NCBI GenBank assembly: GCA_036365145.1
Contig: JAEOAD010000240.1
Coordinates: forward strand, 372,001-436,000
Source of the DNA: Orientallactaga sibirica
Lineage: Eukaryota > Chordata > Mammalia > Rodentia > Dipodidae
Direction: 5' to 3'
Length of the DNA: 64,000 nucleotides
Part shown: positions 11,993 to 24,435 of the stretch, piece by piece
How positions within the stretch are numbered: position 1 is the first letter of the stretch
How the letters are laid out: each line of letters begins with the position of its first letter
Program-made: the position numbers and the translations under genes
Notes under the pieces: generated by a model
Told to the model about the DNA's origin: nothing
Database searches by the model: none
The model's input: only the letters and a program-made list of their open reading frames with translations

Positions 11993-13252
11993 TGATTAAT
12001 GACTTTATACCAATTTTAGTAAAAAAAAAGTATTTATGAGTACTTATACAGTATGTTCTTCTATATAAATTGAAGGAAAAATAAAGGTAATTGTATTTTC
12101 TTTCTATAAGAGAGAAGTATTCCAAAGTTATCCAAGTGAAAGAAACAAAGAGCTGAAAAAGTAATGCAAGATTTACTCTTAACTTCTTTCTTTTGGAAAG
12201 CCTGCATGACACCCCCAGGTGTCTGATCTCCAAGGCACCTGTGATGCTTCTTACACTGCCTTGACATCCCTGGCTATATCCAGGCTAGACTCTGAGTTCC
12301 TTGGAGGCAAAGCCTAGGGCTATTTGTTCACTGCACATCTAACACCATTTCTGACCCAGAGAGGGAATGTCTTAAATATTTATGTAAGAAAGAATAAATT
12401 AAGTGCCTATGGATTTGGATAAGGCATCAAACTTATTGGCAAATCCAAGTGTGCCTTTTAGAAATTCTTTTAAATCATAATATGTTCATTCACACTGCCA
12501 GGATGATTATGCTTGCTCAGTAGATAGATTCTTTTATGAAATAATTTCATTTGTATTCACAAAAAAATACATCACACATCAGTAAGTACTAAGACTGACC
12601 AGCCTATTTTCCCCTTTAACTGTCAGCATTCACAGTCACTTTATTGTGCAAAATAATGTTGTTTCTTCCTCCCTTTATCTTGCTTGTGTCTGACCTTCCA
12701 TTAAAAGTTGCTTAGAAACTGCTCAGAGAATAGTCAAAGGTGCTCCTTGCTGACATCTTCCTTTTGTGACTTCTCAGCTATTCTGTCAGCTGGTTGCCTT
12801 TCCATAAGCATTTTTAGGCATCTTTTCATCTCCTTTCAACAGACATGACTAAAGCCCAACATTCTCCCTGCATTGAATGGAAACATCGCTGCTTCTGAAG
12901 CTTTGCTGCATATAAGCAGTCTCCATACACCTGCTAGTTAATAGGGGAGTAGATTAGCAAAAGCTTCCACTAGCTTTTGATTTTTTTAACAGCTTTATGC
13001 ATTTTGCTAACCAAGTCATAAAGGTTTTTTGTTGTTGTTGTTTAATGCTGAAAATACAGAATTTGTGGTGCTCATTGAAATCATCTATACTTGGAAGGAG
13101 GATATGGAATAAGAAGCCCTGGTGTTTCCTTGCACAAAATATAAGAGATTGATCTAAACTTTCTTGTCATTCTTGAAATCTAAACCAGAATTTTCCAAAA
13201 CCTGAGGAACTGGGCTCTCCTCACAGTCAGTGTGCAGAATATATCAGTCTTT
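11993..13252. other. Non-coding DNA, nothing recognised
   Basis: Short minus-strand open stretches (11946-12233, 12061-12267) show no domain or codon bias that I can identify. No repeat recognised. Confidence 0.45.
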
Positions 13253-13255
13253 TGT

Positions 13256-13307
<52 letters not shown>

Positions 13308-13364
13308 TTCTTTTCTTTTTTCTTTTTTTCTTTCTTTCTTTTCTTTTTTTTCCTTTTTTTTGGT
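13253..13364. repeat. (TTTC)n / polypyrimidine microsatellite (tail of B1)
   Basis: About 14 near-perfect TTTC units followed by an impure T-rich tract. It is the expanded A-rich tail of the adjacent minus-strand B1. Confidence 0.95.
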
Positions 13365-13503
13365 TTTTGAGGTAGGGTCTCACTCTAGGCTAGGCTGACC
13401 TGGAATTCACTAGGTAGTCTCAGGGTGGCCTTGAAGTCACAGCAATCCTCCTACCTCTGCCTCCTGAGTGCTGGGATTAAAGGTGTGCGGCACCATGCCC
13501 AAC
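13365..13503 (-). repeat. B1 SINE
   Basis: Reverse complement of a B1: ggctgacctggaattcacta, gtgctgggattaaaggtgtg, and the head at the right end (caccatgcccaac). Confidence 0.94.
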
Positions 13504-13750
13504 TTCTTTTCTTATTTTTATTACTGTTTTGTTAGTGTCCTCATATAAGAAAAACTGAAAATTCAAGATGCAAAGTTGACTTTTTATTTTTACTGGCACA
13601 CATAATAACACTGTAAATAATGAGGTAATTATGAAGATAGTAATCTGAAGCAAATATTCAAGAATCTGACTAAGAATATGAATGAGCACTGAAACCCTAT
13701 TATTTTATATATATATTTAATTTTGGATACATGATTTCATTGAAACTATG
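13504..13750. other. Non-coding spacer
   Basis: AT-rich and without recognisable content. Confidence 0.4.
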
Positions 13751-13880
13751 GTGGGAAGGCCAGGTGTGTTGGAACAATTCCTATAATCTCAGCGCTTGGG
13801 ACATAGAGGTAAGGGAATTGTCACTGCACACAGGCCATCAAGGGATACATAGGAAAACCATACCTAAAAATATAATTACA
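13751..13880 (+). repeat. Old B1-like SINE
   Basis: A degenerate 7SL-type order is visible: ggccaggtgtgttgg, then cctataatctcagcgcttg and an A-rich end with ccatacctaaaa. Much more diverged than the other B1 copies. Confidence 0.6.
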
Positions 13881-14224
13881 AAAAACTTTATTGCTGGGAA
13901 CCATTATTCCACTACTTTATTACATATTAATGTTCTGCCATTTTATCAAATTCAAGCTAGTAAATGATGTTTAAAATTGAAAAATAAAATTAAAAACAAA
14001 AGCTATACAAACTTGGAAGTATATAGCTTTCTCCAAAATGAAAGGAAGATTTGTTTTCTTAAAACAATAAAATATGAAAATTCATCTGCTCACAGGTCTT
14101 CCTCTCTTCCATTTCCCATAGCGAGGATAGACATATGAGACAGGAGTTCTCCAGCACTGTGTCAGAAGCTGGAGGGCCTTCTCATGTAGAACTGCTCTTT
14201 GGAGCTTTTCTGTTTTGCTTACTT

Positions 14225-14440
14225 GCTAAAAAAGAGAAGGAAACAGCCATTTATTAAGCACCTACCACATGACAGGTATTTTGCCAAATGTTTTGTATAC
14301 ATTATCTCTCTTAATCCTCACAGTAACCCTATGAGGAAGGCATTTTTATCCCTATTTTATGGCTCAGGAAACCCAAGATCAGCAAGGATAAGTAACTTGC
14401 CCTGGGTTATTGAGCCATAGGATAGATCACGACCTTGGGT
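14225..14440 (+). repeat. MIR (ancient mammalian SINE)
   Basis: Shows the typical MIR order: ttattaagcacctaccacatg, then a cattatctctcttaatcctc core, ccctatgaggaagg, ttatggctcaggaaac and agtaacttgccc. MIRs predate placental mammals, so this fragment was here before the rodent-specific insertions. Confidence 0.88.
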
Positions 14441-15257
14441 CAGCCTGCCTGCAAAGCACTTGGACATTCCACAAAACTCTTCAAACACCACTTTGCAAGC
14501 AACTTACAAAATCTTTTTTCTATTTTCTGGTATTGTAACCTTGTTCAGTTCACAGTCCCTTTTTTGAGTTATTCATGCTTTTAATGTCTATTTTAAGGCA
14601 TTTTTATACTTCGGGAGAGATTTTTATGGAAAACTTTAGAGCATGTTTTCACCAAGAAATTATATTTCTAGGATACATTGTAATCTAATTTAAAAATTAC
14701 TAATAAACAGTACCATTAGCATCTAATCTTTAAAATTACATAGTAACAATTGAGTAAATGCAGACTTTTTGACCCCCTTTCTGACTATCGATCGCTGCAT
14801 AGCAAATTACTTTCCAACTCAGCTATGTACAACAAAAGCCATTTTATTATAGCTCATAATTATTATAGTTAGGAATTTGACTAGGGCTTTGCAAGCCAGT
14901 TTTCATGCTCCATGTGGCTTTTACACAAGTCACTGAATAGTGTATTCAGCTGGTGATAGACTGAACTGCCCAATTAATGGCAGCTGCTCCCATATCTGCT
15001 ATCTTTAAATGCCTGGAAAGCTGGGCTCAGCTGGGGTTGTCAACTAAACATTACAGTAATATCCTGCACATAGTGGTTTAGTTGCTGCTGGTCTTCTTTC
15101 ACAGTGGATCAAGGCTTCTGGAGAGACTATTCCAAGAGCCAAGAAGTAGAAGCCACGGATTTCTTAAGGTCTTACCTTGGAAACTGGTATAGCACTGCTT
15201 CCTTCCAGGGCTCTATTGTTCAAGTAGGAAAAAAATATATACCTCACTTCTGAATGA
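14441..15257. other. Non-coding DNA, nothing recognised
   Basis: AT-rich, no coding potential. Some of the 14790-15230 part could be an old repeat, but I cannot name it. Confidence 0.4.
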
Positions 15258-15612
15258 GAAGGTGTGTTAGTTACTTTTCTCATAGGTGTGGCCAAATAGC
15301 TCACAGAAGCAACTGAAGTGAGGAAAGGCTTATTTTGGCAAATGGTTCAGAGGGTACAGTCTATCATGATAAGCAGGACCCAGTGAGTTCATACTGACAG
15401 AAACTTTCATTATGACCAACTAGGAAGCAGAGAGCTCAGACCAGAAATAGAGTCAGGCTTAAACCCTCAAAAGCCTACCCCCAGTAACCCACTTCAGCCA
15501 TGCCTCCTTCCCCAAACGTTCTACAACCTCCTAAGTCAGTATCGCCAGCAAAGGATTAAGTGTTCAAACACATGATCCTGTCAGGAACAGTTCACATGCA
15601 GATCATAACAGA
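15258..15612 (+). repeat. Medium-reiteration repeat (copy 3)
   Basis: Begins gtgttagttacttttctc, continues with gaggaaaggcttattttgg and gagggtacagtctatcatg, and ends near acagttcacatgcagatc. Same family order as the copy at 11.34-11.99 kb. Confidence 0.6.
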
Positions 15613-16206
15613 AAGCATGAAAGATTTATGGCTAATCTTATCACAAGCACTATTGATATATAACACATTTATTTAGGAAGTTTGATATTATAGCACAAAC
15701 TTTAAACTCATCCAATATTGCAAAAGTTTTATTGGAGGGTTAACCTAATTGTGAAAATTATAAGAAATTTTAATCAAACATGCCAAAGAAAACATGAAGA
15801 TAAAAACAAACATCAGTAAGCCCTTATTTATTGTAAGGAATATGGAAAATTTCATGACAATAAAAGTATTCTCCAAGTTCCAAGCTTAGTGCAGTCTGAA
15901 GAAACAGAAATTTGTTGTTTCTGTTTGTTTGTTTGCTGTGTATTCTTTTGTTCCTATTAAATACCAGGATGTTCTAGGTATTCATTTCTACTGCTTTCTC
16001 CAATTAGGTTAGAAAGTGGTTTACAAATCTGACAATAGCCTAATATGTCTCCTAATTTGTAAAAATTCTAAGAAAAATAAACATTATGATGTAAGAAACA
16101 TAAAGAAAACTTTAAGAAACATTATGATCTAGCAAACATAAAGGTGATTTTAAAAACCTGTTGCTGCAATGGCTTAGAACAAGAGTTTGGTTGTCTCCCC
16201 ACCCCC

Positions 16207-16207
<1 letters not shown>
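15613..16207. other. Non-coding DNA, nothing recognised
   Basis: AT-rich. A short near-duplicate phrase (aaacattatgat) occurs around 16078-16130. Confidence 0.4.

Positions 16208-16255
<48 letters not shown>
16208..16255. repeat. (AC)n microsatellite
   Basis: About 23 uninterrupted AC units. Confidence 0.97.
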
Positions 16256-16257
<2 letters not shown>

Positions 16258-18320
16258 CTTTTTCCTTTGTGATAGGCTAGAGCTGTATATATGGCAGATT
16301 AAGTTGGGGGTTGGCATGCTTGTTTTTTAAATAAAGTTTAATCAAAATAGCCACAACCATTCTTTGGTTATTATCTGTGCCTACTTTCACTTTACTATGG
16401 TCATGCTAAATTTATCTACAAAATTATGTAAAATACTTTCTCTCTGGCCCTTAGCAGAAAAGTTTGCTGCCCTCTCTTCTAAGTCACAATCTCCTAGCCT
16501 CACTTGTAGTGAATTGTGGCCATGGAACCAATGCCTTGCCAAAGAATAGAAGGGGATTGGATTATCCTAAATTTTCAATGCAAGGCAAGTAAATCAGTAA
16601 AGTAATGTTACTTTCCTTAGAGCCAAGTCTAGTTCTCAGTTGTATTCTTATTTATAGTTAGTAGTACCAATAAAACACATAAATTTGTGTTTCAAAATGG
16701 TCAAAACTATTAATCATTAGATATACTTTTTCTTGTGATTAGATCCCAATAGTAGAAGTAAGAAAAAGAAAGAAACCAAGAATTTCTATGGAACTAATAA
16801 TTTTATATGCTAAGGGTGGCATTTTGGATAGCTTCTTATCTTTAGGAAATGTTCTATGGAATGGAAAAAAACAAACATGAAAACCAAAATTGTAATTAAG
16901 CTTTTCTCTGAACCCCACCACTTAACAAATCAGAGTTACATATTACCCCTTCCAGACACTCTGTGGATACAAACAAAACAGATATTGAAGAAGGATCTGC
17001 TAAGGCATTCTTATCCATTTGACCCATTCAGCCTTATTTCATGTCTTCATACTCAGCCTTTGCATTTTCCTATTGAGATAAGACTCAGGAATCTGTAACA
17101 GATATGGCTAACTTGAATGATTTTATCCCAAAACTAAATAATATTTTGATTATTTGTACAAATAAGATCAAAAAGGTCATTTCAGGCTTTCTTTCTCTTT
17201 ACATTTTTATTTATAATAATATGATGCATTAATTCTACCTATATTTACATTCCTAGACTGGAACATTGTTCTTTGGGAAAAATGAACAAAATCAGAAAGA
17301 CAAATACAAAAAAGATCTTCAGAAATACATCATCAAATCAAAGTGATTAACCAGTAAGTAGAACTCCAAATGGAACTCTGAAGCCTTACTGGATAGAAAA
17401 GTCAGGAAGACTTGGCCATCACTGTGGTCCATAGACCTCATTCTGTGTACCTTCATTGTTAGACTTGTATACCATTTCCTTGAATGCCAAATTTAGGTAT
17501 TCTTCCTAATTAATGATTTTTCTTCAAGCCCTTTTCACAAGCCATTGGATTTTGATTAGCTCACAAAAGAAGGTTTTCTCTCCTGAGCACATAGTTTTCT
17601 GTCTCCTTAGCAGTTAATTGAGTAGAGAAGAATGGTTTCCTTTCAGGGAAGCTTGTGGATGGCACTGAAAGGTTGAAGTCTCTATAGTCTCTGGGAACTT
17701 CAGTGACATTAAATAATGCTTGATAAATTTAAACCCAGAATTAGAGACCAAATTGATGTATTTGGACATATCTCAAGCTGTTGTTTCCTGAGTAGCTGGC
17801 TCAGTGAAAAGATGTGCATGCTGGCTCAAGGTCTCTGCTATTTTTCAGGAAAATAGTTCATTATACTTATTCCTATTCCTTACTGTGACATTGACAGACT
17901 GAGAAATTGCTCTTTCTTCTATAGTTTTTTTATTTATTTTTACAAACCAAGCTTCCTTAGGCAAAGTACCATGCATACAACTGGTTTTTGTGTGCATACG
18001 TGTATCTTTTTTAATCCCCCTCTTCCCAACTGAGCTTAAACTATACTTTATTATTTGCATATATTTCATGCAGAGTAGAAGGAGAAGCAATGATCTTTTC
18101 TTTAAATTTTAATTAACTATGTTGGCTTTTCTACCTACTATGAAAGTTGGAGACAACTTACCTCTGAACCATATCAAAATACTACTTGCAAAACAGATAT
18201 GCATTTCTATAGACAACATACAAAGATAAAAAGAACTTAAACTCAAGCAGGTTGTCAACTCAAATGGCTTATTCATATTTTTGAGAATAATAAGAGGAGA
18301 TAAAAACTATTCTCTTTTTT
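16256..18320. other. Non-coding DNA, nothing recognised
   Basis: About 2 kb of AT-rich sequence. The open stretches at 16856-17098 (plus) and 17845-18090 (minus) have no recognisable domain. Confidence 0.45.
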
Positions 18321-18416
18321 TGCATGTGTATGAGTGTGTTATGTGTGTGACTTTGTGTAGGTGTGTATGTTTGTGTGTGCACATGCACATGAATATATAT
18401 GTATGCATGTGAGGTC
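18321..18416. repeat. Impure TG-rich repeat
   Basis: Interrupted (TG)n with tgtgtatg variants, followed directly by a B4-like SINE. Confidence 0.75.
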
Positions 18417-18439
18417 ACAAGTTAACACTGTCTTCCTCT

Positions 18440-18672
18440 ATCTCTTTCCACTTTATTTTTTGAGACAGGTGTCTCATTGAACCTGGAGTTCACTAATTCA
18501 ACTAAACTAGTTAGCCAGTGAACTCCAGGGATTCCCTATTTCTACCTCCCCAGCACTGAGTTTAAAGGTGCACAGCACCACATCAAACATTTTACATGGA
18601 TTCCTGGTATCAGAATTCAGGTCCTCATGCTTGCACAGCAAACACTTTGGTGACCACACCATGTCTCCAACC
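18440..18672 (-). repeat. B4-like composite SINE
   Basis: Read in reverse, a tRNA/ID-type head (right end, ttggtgaccacaccatgtct) is joined to a B1-like part (gagacaggtgtctcattgaa, cagcactgagtttaaagg). This is the composite arrangement typical of rodent B4 elements. Confidence 0.65.
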
Positions 18673-18799
18673 CAAAATCTTTTCTTGAAGCTTTTGAGGA
18701 AATAATTTTAATGACATATTTCAAATTAACCCAATATATCAAAATATCTTGTCAATTTGTAATAGAAAAAAATTGAGCAACTTATTGTTGTTTGTTTAT

Positions 18800-18938
18800 A
18801 TATTTATTTTTGAGGCAGGGTCTCACTCTAGACCAGTCTGATCTTGGACTTACTCTGTAGCCCAGGCAATCCTCCTACCACAGCCTTCCAAGTGTTGGGA
18901 TTAGCGGTATAAACCACCACATCTGGCTCAAAAACTTA
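18800..18938 (-). repeat. B1 SINE, diverged
   Basis: Reverse B1 with gaggcagggtctcactctag, gtgttgggattagcgg and the head near accaccacatctggc. Confidence 0.9.
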
Positions 18939-19035
18939 ATTAATATCATGTTGAGAATGATGGAAGGGATGGAGGCATGACTTCCTGCTGTCATCTGCAG
19001 TAGTCCAAGGAGTTCCCTGAATCTTTTAGGGTCCT

Positions 19036-19503
19036 TGTGATGGTTAAGTTTTGTGTCTACTTGATCTGTTTAGGAATCCACAGGTATTAACCATAAGTGG
19101 ATCTCTGAGGTTGCTTCCAGGGAGGATTAACTAAAGGAGGAATTATTTCCCCAGGATGAGTGGCCCCTGGGGGTGGGGGGCTGGCTTGATCTGAGGAAGC
19201 TCAGGTCAGTTAAGGAAAGGATCTCCTCCTCCCACCTGGCTGTGAGTGCTGCTTGCTGGTTTTCAGTGTGGACTGAAGACCAGTGTGGACTGTAGACCAA
19301 CGGCTCTCCAGGAAGCCTCCAGGCCCAGTGCTGGATTGGGACTGCTGGGTCATCCAGCCTTGTGGACTGAGCAGCTATTGGGTTCCTTGACTCGTGGGCC
19401 TGCAAACTGCTTTTTTGGACTGCCCTAAGATAATCCAATAAATTCACTTTTAGTACAATTTATTATATTGGTTCTGTTCCTCTAGAGAACCCTGACTAAT
19501 ATA
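19036..19503 (+). mobile_element. ERVL-type solo LTR (MLT2-like)
   Basis: Starts tgtgatggttaag, as MLT2-type LTRs do, and ends with ttctgttcctctagagaacc then ctgactaatata. An AATAAA lies near 19436. The 5 bases before it (gtcct, 19031-19035) and after it (gtccc, 19504-19508) nearly match, fitting the 5-bp target duplication of ERVL elements. No internal retroviral sequence is attached. Confidence 0.7.
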
Positions 19504-20020
19504 GTCCCTGATGTAGACAAAACTGGATTCTTGTCTTCCATGAATAAAAAAAAAAAATTCAGGATAAATCAGCATGAAGCAGAGTTGGAGTTTACTAAAA
19601 AAGATCTTAAGATAGATCTTAAGGGGTTAGAGGGTGAAGAGAAGAGAGATGCTCAGGGATAGAATAAGACATGCCCAAATATGAATATAGGCTTTTCAAT
19701 GGAGTGTACCAATTAAGTGTTAGCATTAGTCACATATACCATTTTGCTTGCTCTCAACTTAAATCTCAGAGGTTTTCAAGTAACCCATTTTTTCCTTTCT
19801 CTCTCATTTTAAGTAAGGATGATTCCAGAGGTACCTTGGATGGGATGAGATTATAATTTGATAAGGTAAAATTAGCACACCTAGAGATATACAAAAGATT
19901 TAGGATCTCTTTTATTGTAAATGTGATTTATTTTGAGATTCCTAAAATATTCTAAGTTTACAACTGTGAAAAGACAAAGTCCTTGAGTAAATGTTATCAA
20001 ATATATTGAAATATTTTGAG
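19504..20020. other. Non-coding DNA with poly(A) run
   Basis: Contains an A-run at about 19548-19557 and a small inverted phrase (aagatcttaagatagatctt, 19601-19620). Nothing else recognised. Confidence 0.4.
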
Positions 20021-20165
20021 CTGGGCATGGTGGTGCACACCTTTAATCCCAGCACTTGGGAGGCAGAGGTAGGAGGATCACTGCGAGTTTGAGGCCACCC
20101 AGAGACTACATAGTGAATTCCAAGTCAGCCTGGACTAGAGTGAAACCCTACCTCAAACAAACAAA
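20021..20165 (+). repeat. B1 SINE
   Basis: Head gctgggcatggtggtgcac, middle cccagcacttgggaggcag, then gagactacatagtgaattcc and an A-rich end with acaaacaaat. Confidence 0.95.
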
Positions 20166-20184
20166 TACATACATATATATATAT

Positions 20185-20745
20185 AATTTTGTTGAAAATT
20201 TCCATATAGGAACATATTATAATTTGGTCTTTCCCCCCTTCCATTACCATCTTTCACCCCTTCCTCATTTCCATTCCATTAAACCTCCTCCTCTTTCCAG
20301 TTAGTGATTCTGATATCCTCTTTCCAGTTAGTGATTTTGATATCTATGTGTGTATGTGTGTTTCTATATGCATCTAATATTCTTGTGTCTCTGTTTTTCA
20401 GCAGTAGGCCTTACCATCTAGTTCTGGTGGGCAACAAGGAGCATTGGTGACAGCCTATATAGTTTTGAGAGCCTCATGGACCACAACTCACTGGGAGGTC
20501 TTCCACTCCTGGCACTGAGATATTCCTATAACATTCTATGGCTTCTGTGTGAAGCATTTTCAACCCTTGCAGTGTTTCTGCCCAAACTCTTCTTCTGTAT
20601 TTATTTTTTTAATTAGCTAAAGGAATTACATTTCTGTATGGCTTATTCATGCCATGATTAGTTTTGTGTAATCTTCTATCCACTCCACCTTCTACTCTAT
20701 CTCCCTCTCCTGAGCCCACTTAGACCTTTCCACTCCCAGTTTTGT
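20185..20745 (-). repeat. L1 3' UTR-like fragment
   Basis: Shares phrases with the L1 3' UTR at 31.5 kb: agtaggccttaccatctag, caactcactgggaggt, cctggcactgagatattcct, taacattctatggcttctg. Includes a 26-bp direct repeat at 20289-20340 (ctctttccagttagtgattc twice). Confidence 0.7.
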
Positions 20746-20848
20746 GTCCCTGTAGTCTCAGGGTGGCCTTGAACTCACAGTGATCCTTTTATATCTGCCT
20801 CCCAAGTGCTGGGATTAAAGGTGTGCACCACCATGCCTGGGCTCTCAG
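20746..20848 (-). repeat. B1 SINE, truncated
   Basis: Reverse B1 lacking its tail part: gtagtctcagggtggccttg, gtgctgggattaaaggtgtg, caccaccatgcctggg. Confidence 0.92.
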
Positions 20849-20879
20849 GTATTTTTGATTAAAGTTAAGCTTCCTTCTT

Positions 20880-21565
20880 AAGTCTCAAGCAGCCTGCTTG
20901 AGAAGGTGTCACTGGTGTGGGTCCTAAGGTCCAGCCCTAAGGTGTGTTTGGAGGCACATCTTGATTCCAGCCTGATGTAGTTTAAATGTATGGCCCTCAT
21001 AGACTCAGGTGTTTTAGTAAAGCTTGTAACTTGGGTCTCCAGCTGCATGGCTGGAGGAGGTGTCACTGGGGGTGGATCCTGGGGTCCAGCCCAAAGGTCT
21101 GTATGGGGGTGGATCTGAATTACATCCCAAAGGTATACAGAGAGGTTTGAGCTCTGGGAGTTGTGCTTGTTGCTGGTTTATGTTGCTGCTTTTCAGTGTT
21201 TGTTAGCTGATGGTGGTTTCTTTCTCTTACTTGGATTTATGAATGGGAGCCAGCTTTCTTTATCCAAAGATTGAATGGCCCCTGGATCTAACTCTAAACT
21301 GTGCCTTGTTTGAATGCTCTTCCCAGCAATGTAAATCTGTCTACTATACAACCCAAAGGAGTGGAGAAAGCAGTTTAAAATTGTGTTGGTTTGTGTTTGT
21401 TGGTGTTGGTGTTTTGCTTGCTGCAGTCTTTTTTTTTTCTATGGAAGAAAGCAGCTTCTTCATCATTGATGGAGTTTCCCCTGGATCTGTAAGCTGAAAC
21501 AAACCCTAAACAAACTCCAGCAATGTGGAGCTGCAGTAAGCCCTTTCTAGCTTCCTGGCCACTAC
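20880..21565 (+). repeat. LTR-like repeat, family uncertain (possibly MaLR type)
   Basis: Shows phrases of non-coding LTRs: a drawn-out tgtcactggggg / ggtccagccc block that occurs twice (near 20907 and 21060), then ttgctggtttatgttgctgc and a gagtttcccctggatctgt stretch leading to aagctgaaacaaaccct. No clear ends or target duplication seen. Confidence 0.4.
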
Positions 21566-21604
21566 TACTGGCTCTTACTGTCTTTTTACATATAATGTAA
21601 AAAT

Positions 21605-21712
21605 TCATGTCTGTCATGCCTATTGTCACAGGAGGTTTAGGTAAGAGGATAACTGAGTTCAGAGGCAGTTTAGGTTACAGAGTAAGTTCCAAGTCAGCTG
21701 CCTATGGATGGA
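21605..21712 (+). repeat. Degenerate B1-like SINE
   Basis: Order of phrases fits an old B1: caggaggtttaggtaagagg, gagttcagaggcagt, ttccaagtcagctgcc. Confidence 0.5.
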
Positions 21713-21744
21713 GGGGAATGTGTCACAACATAATGAGGCCTAAA

Positions 21745-22590
21745 TAAAACACACCTATAGCCAACATCATACTAAATGGAGAAAAACTTAAAGTATTTCC
21801 ATTAAGATTTTCAACAAAACAAGGGTGTCTATTCTCTCCAGTGTTACTTAATATAGAGCTTGAAGTTTTAGCTAGATCAATACAAGAAAGAAATAAAAAT
21901 GATATAAGTGATAGGAAAGGAAGAAGTAAAATTATTCTTATTTGCAGATGATATGATTCTTTACATAAAAGACCACAAAAACTCCACCATTAAACTCCTA
22001 GAGATTATATACTTTCAGCAAAGTGACAGTATGCAAGATTAATTCACATAAATTAGTAGCCTTGTTATATGCCAATGACAAATATACTGAGAGTGAATTC
22101 AGGGAAACAGTCCTATTAATAAAAAAAGGAGCCCCATGCACAAAAGCCACACACAAAAAAAAATCTGGGAATATCCCTAGACAAGAAAGTGAAAGAATGC
22201 TATAATGAATACTTTAAAACACTAAAGAATGACATTGAAGAAGGCATCAGAAAATGGTGAAACCGTTCATACTTGTGGATTTGAACAATTAATATTATGA
22301 TAATGGACATACTAGCAAAAGCAATATACACATTCAGTACAATTCCAATAAAAGTTCTAGTGTCATTATTCACAGAAATATAAGAAAAATATTCTTAAAA
22401 GAACTTGCATTGCCAAAACTGATCTCAGAAAAAAAGAATAAAGCTAGAGGTATCACCATATCTGATTTCAAGTTAAACTACAGAGCCATAGTAAATAAAA
22501 CAGCATGGTAATGGCATAAAAACAGACACATATATCAGTGGAATAGAAAGGAAGTTCCAAGTATAAGTCCATGTAGCTACAGCCAATTCA
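21745..22590 (+). mobile_element. L1 ORF2 fragment (reverse transcriptase region), plus strand
   Basis: Sense-strand L1 covering the reverse transcriptase core and the region after it. At 21943-21990 the frame includes FADDMILY, the catalytic Asp-Asp motif, but frameshifts and stops flank it. The fragment ends abruptly at about 22590, where an L1 piece of the opposite orientation begins. Confidence 0.88.
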
Positions 22591-23640
22591 TTAAAAATTA
22601 ATATGTATTTATTTATACATTATTTTTAAATTTAGAAATTTAGGTATCATTTACTCTGGCATTTTCAAGTGCATTTTTAAAATTCCCTATCCTTTATATC
22701 ATTATCATGTGTACCCTTTTGTCTTTTTTTATCCCTTCTTCCATGTCCTGTCTGTATATTCACTTTTGGTTGTTTCCATTTTTATAGGTTTACTTCCCAT
22801 TTGTCCCCTATATATGCATATTTAGATGTTACATGTTAACACTTGTATATAGGGGAGAGCATGTGGGTTTGATCTTTCTTAGTGTTAATTCACTTAATGT
22901 GATTCTTTCCAAATCCACCCATTTTCCTGTGAATTTCATTTTCCATACTACTGCATAGGATTCCATTTTGTATGCATACCACATTTCATTATTCATTCAT
23001 CTATTGATAGGCATATTATCTGATTTTAATTCTTAGCTATTGTAAATAGAACTGCAATAAACAAGGATGTGCAAGTATCCCTGTAGTAAGGTGTAAAGTC
23101 TTTAAGGTATATGCTAGGAGCTGTGTCATATGGGAGTTCTAACTTTTTGATAAACCTCCATATTAATTTCCATAATGGCTGTACTAGTTTGTATTCCCAA
23201 CAGTGGTTGAGGGTTCCTCTTTCCCTGCATCCCCACTAGCATTTATTATCTGTTTTCTAGATGATAGCTATTCTGATTGCAGTGAGAAAGTATCTCAAAG
23301 ATGTTTTAGTTTGCATTTCTCTGATGTCCAGGGATGTTGAACATGCTTTTTGGCCATTTGGGTTTCTTATTTTGTGAACTGTCTAATAATTTCAACAGCC
23401 CATTTGGCGATAGGTAGATTAATTTTTTGGTGTTTAATTTTTTAAGTTCTTTGTAAATTCTGGTTATGAGGTCCCTTTCAGAAGTGAAACTGGCAAAAAA
23501 ATTTTTGCCTTCTATAGGTTGTCTGTTAACTTTCATGACTTTTTTTTTTGTTTGCTGTGCAGAAGCTGTTTAATTTCATGCAGTGCCATATTTTGATTCT
23601 ATTTCTTGTGCCCAGTTGGGGGGCCTGTAATTATAGAAAG
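22591..23640 (-). mobile_element. L1 ORF2 C-terminal fragment, minus strand
   Basis: Complement of the last part of L1 ORF2 and the start of the 3' UTR. Phrases such as ccataatggctgtactagtt, ttctgattgcagtgag and gcagaagctgtttaatttc on plus are antisense L1. The order relative to the plus-strand piece on its left does not fit a simple 5' inversion, so these are probably two elements. Confidence 0.82.
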
Positions 23641-24435
23641 TAACATTTGGACTCATTTACCCAAGAGTGGGCCAGGAACTTCTAGAAGCAGAGCCTCAGC
23701 GGAAGAAGAATGCTCCTTAGAGCTATTCAAGAGTGGGCTGCCTGCTTCTTAAAGCAGCACTTGAGAGGAGAGAAAACTGACCCTTGAAGTCATCGAAACC
23801 AAGAGTGAGCCTGTTGCATCTTCTGTCATTAGGGCTGTGCTCTTTCTGTGGCAGTACCTTTTGTTGACAGGCACATGTTGGTGTTTTATTAGACAGCCAA
23901 GAAACAGTAATGCATGAACAAGTAATACATGAACAACTTTTGACTTTGAGTAATTCTTAAATATTTGTTAGAGGAAGAGATTTAAGAATATCACCTATTG
24001 GACTCTGTTGATCTAACACACACACTTCATTCACAAATGTTATCACATTAAGCTCATTTGTTGTCTTAATAAGATCTGTGGCAGTTCTGTGGGTACTTTG
24101 TTATGTGTCAAAATGTAATAATGCCACTGAGTAATTAGGGCAAAGAGCATAGCTTATGATCATTCAGCATCTCTACACATTCCTTGTCAATATTGGTTGT
24201 CATTTCTATTCAGACCACAGAACAGATTAAAGCAGAGGAAACCTTATCAGGTTGCTTCAATCAGGTGGATTCCATGGTGTTAAGGTTAACTTCATGGCAA
24301 GTTACAAGTCAGGAATTTAGCAGAAAAGCAGCTCGCAGCAATATTCTTAGAAAAGTTATTTGTAAGATTCATCAGAAATAGTACCATTGTTCTTTGTCAT
24401 TGTTCATTCTCACAGATTTTAATTGCAGCTACAAT
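23641..24435. other. Non-coding DNA, nothing recognised
   Basis: Contains a 65-codon plus-strand open stretch at 24184-24381 with no known domain. A small repeated phrase (aatgcatgaacaagtaatacat) lies near 23910. Confidence 0.4.

Noticed and set aside
13180..13383. Lys/Arg/Glu-rich minus-strand open stretch
   Set aside because: It is a translation of the TTTC microsatellite and SINE tail.
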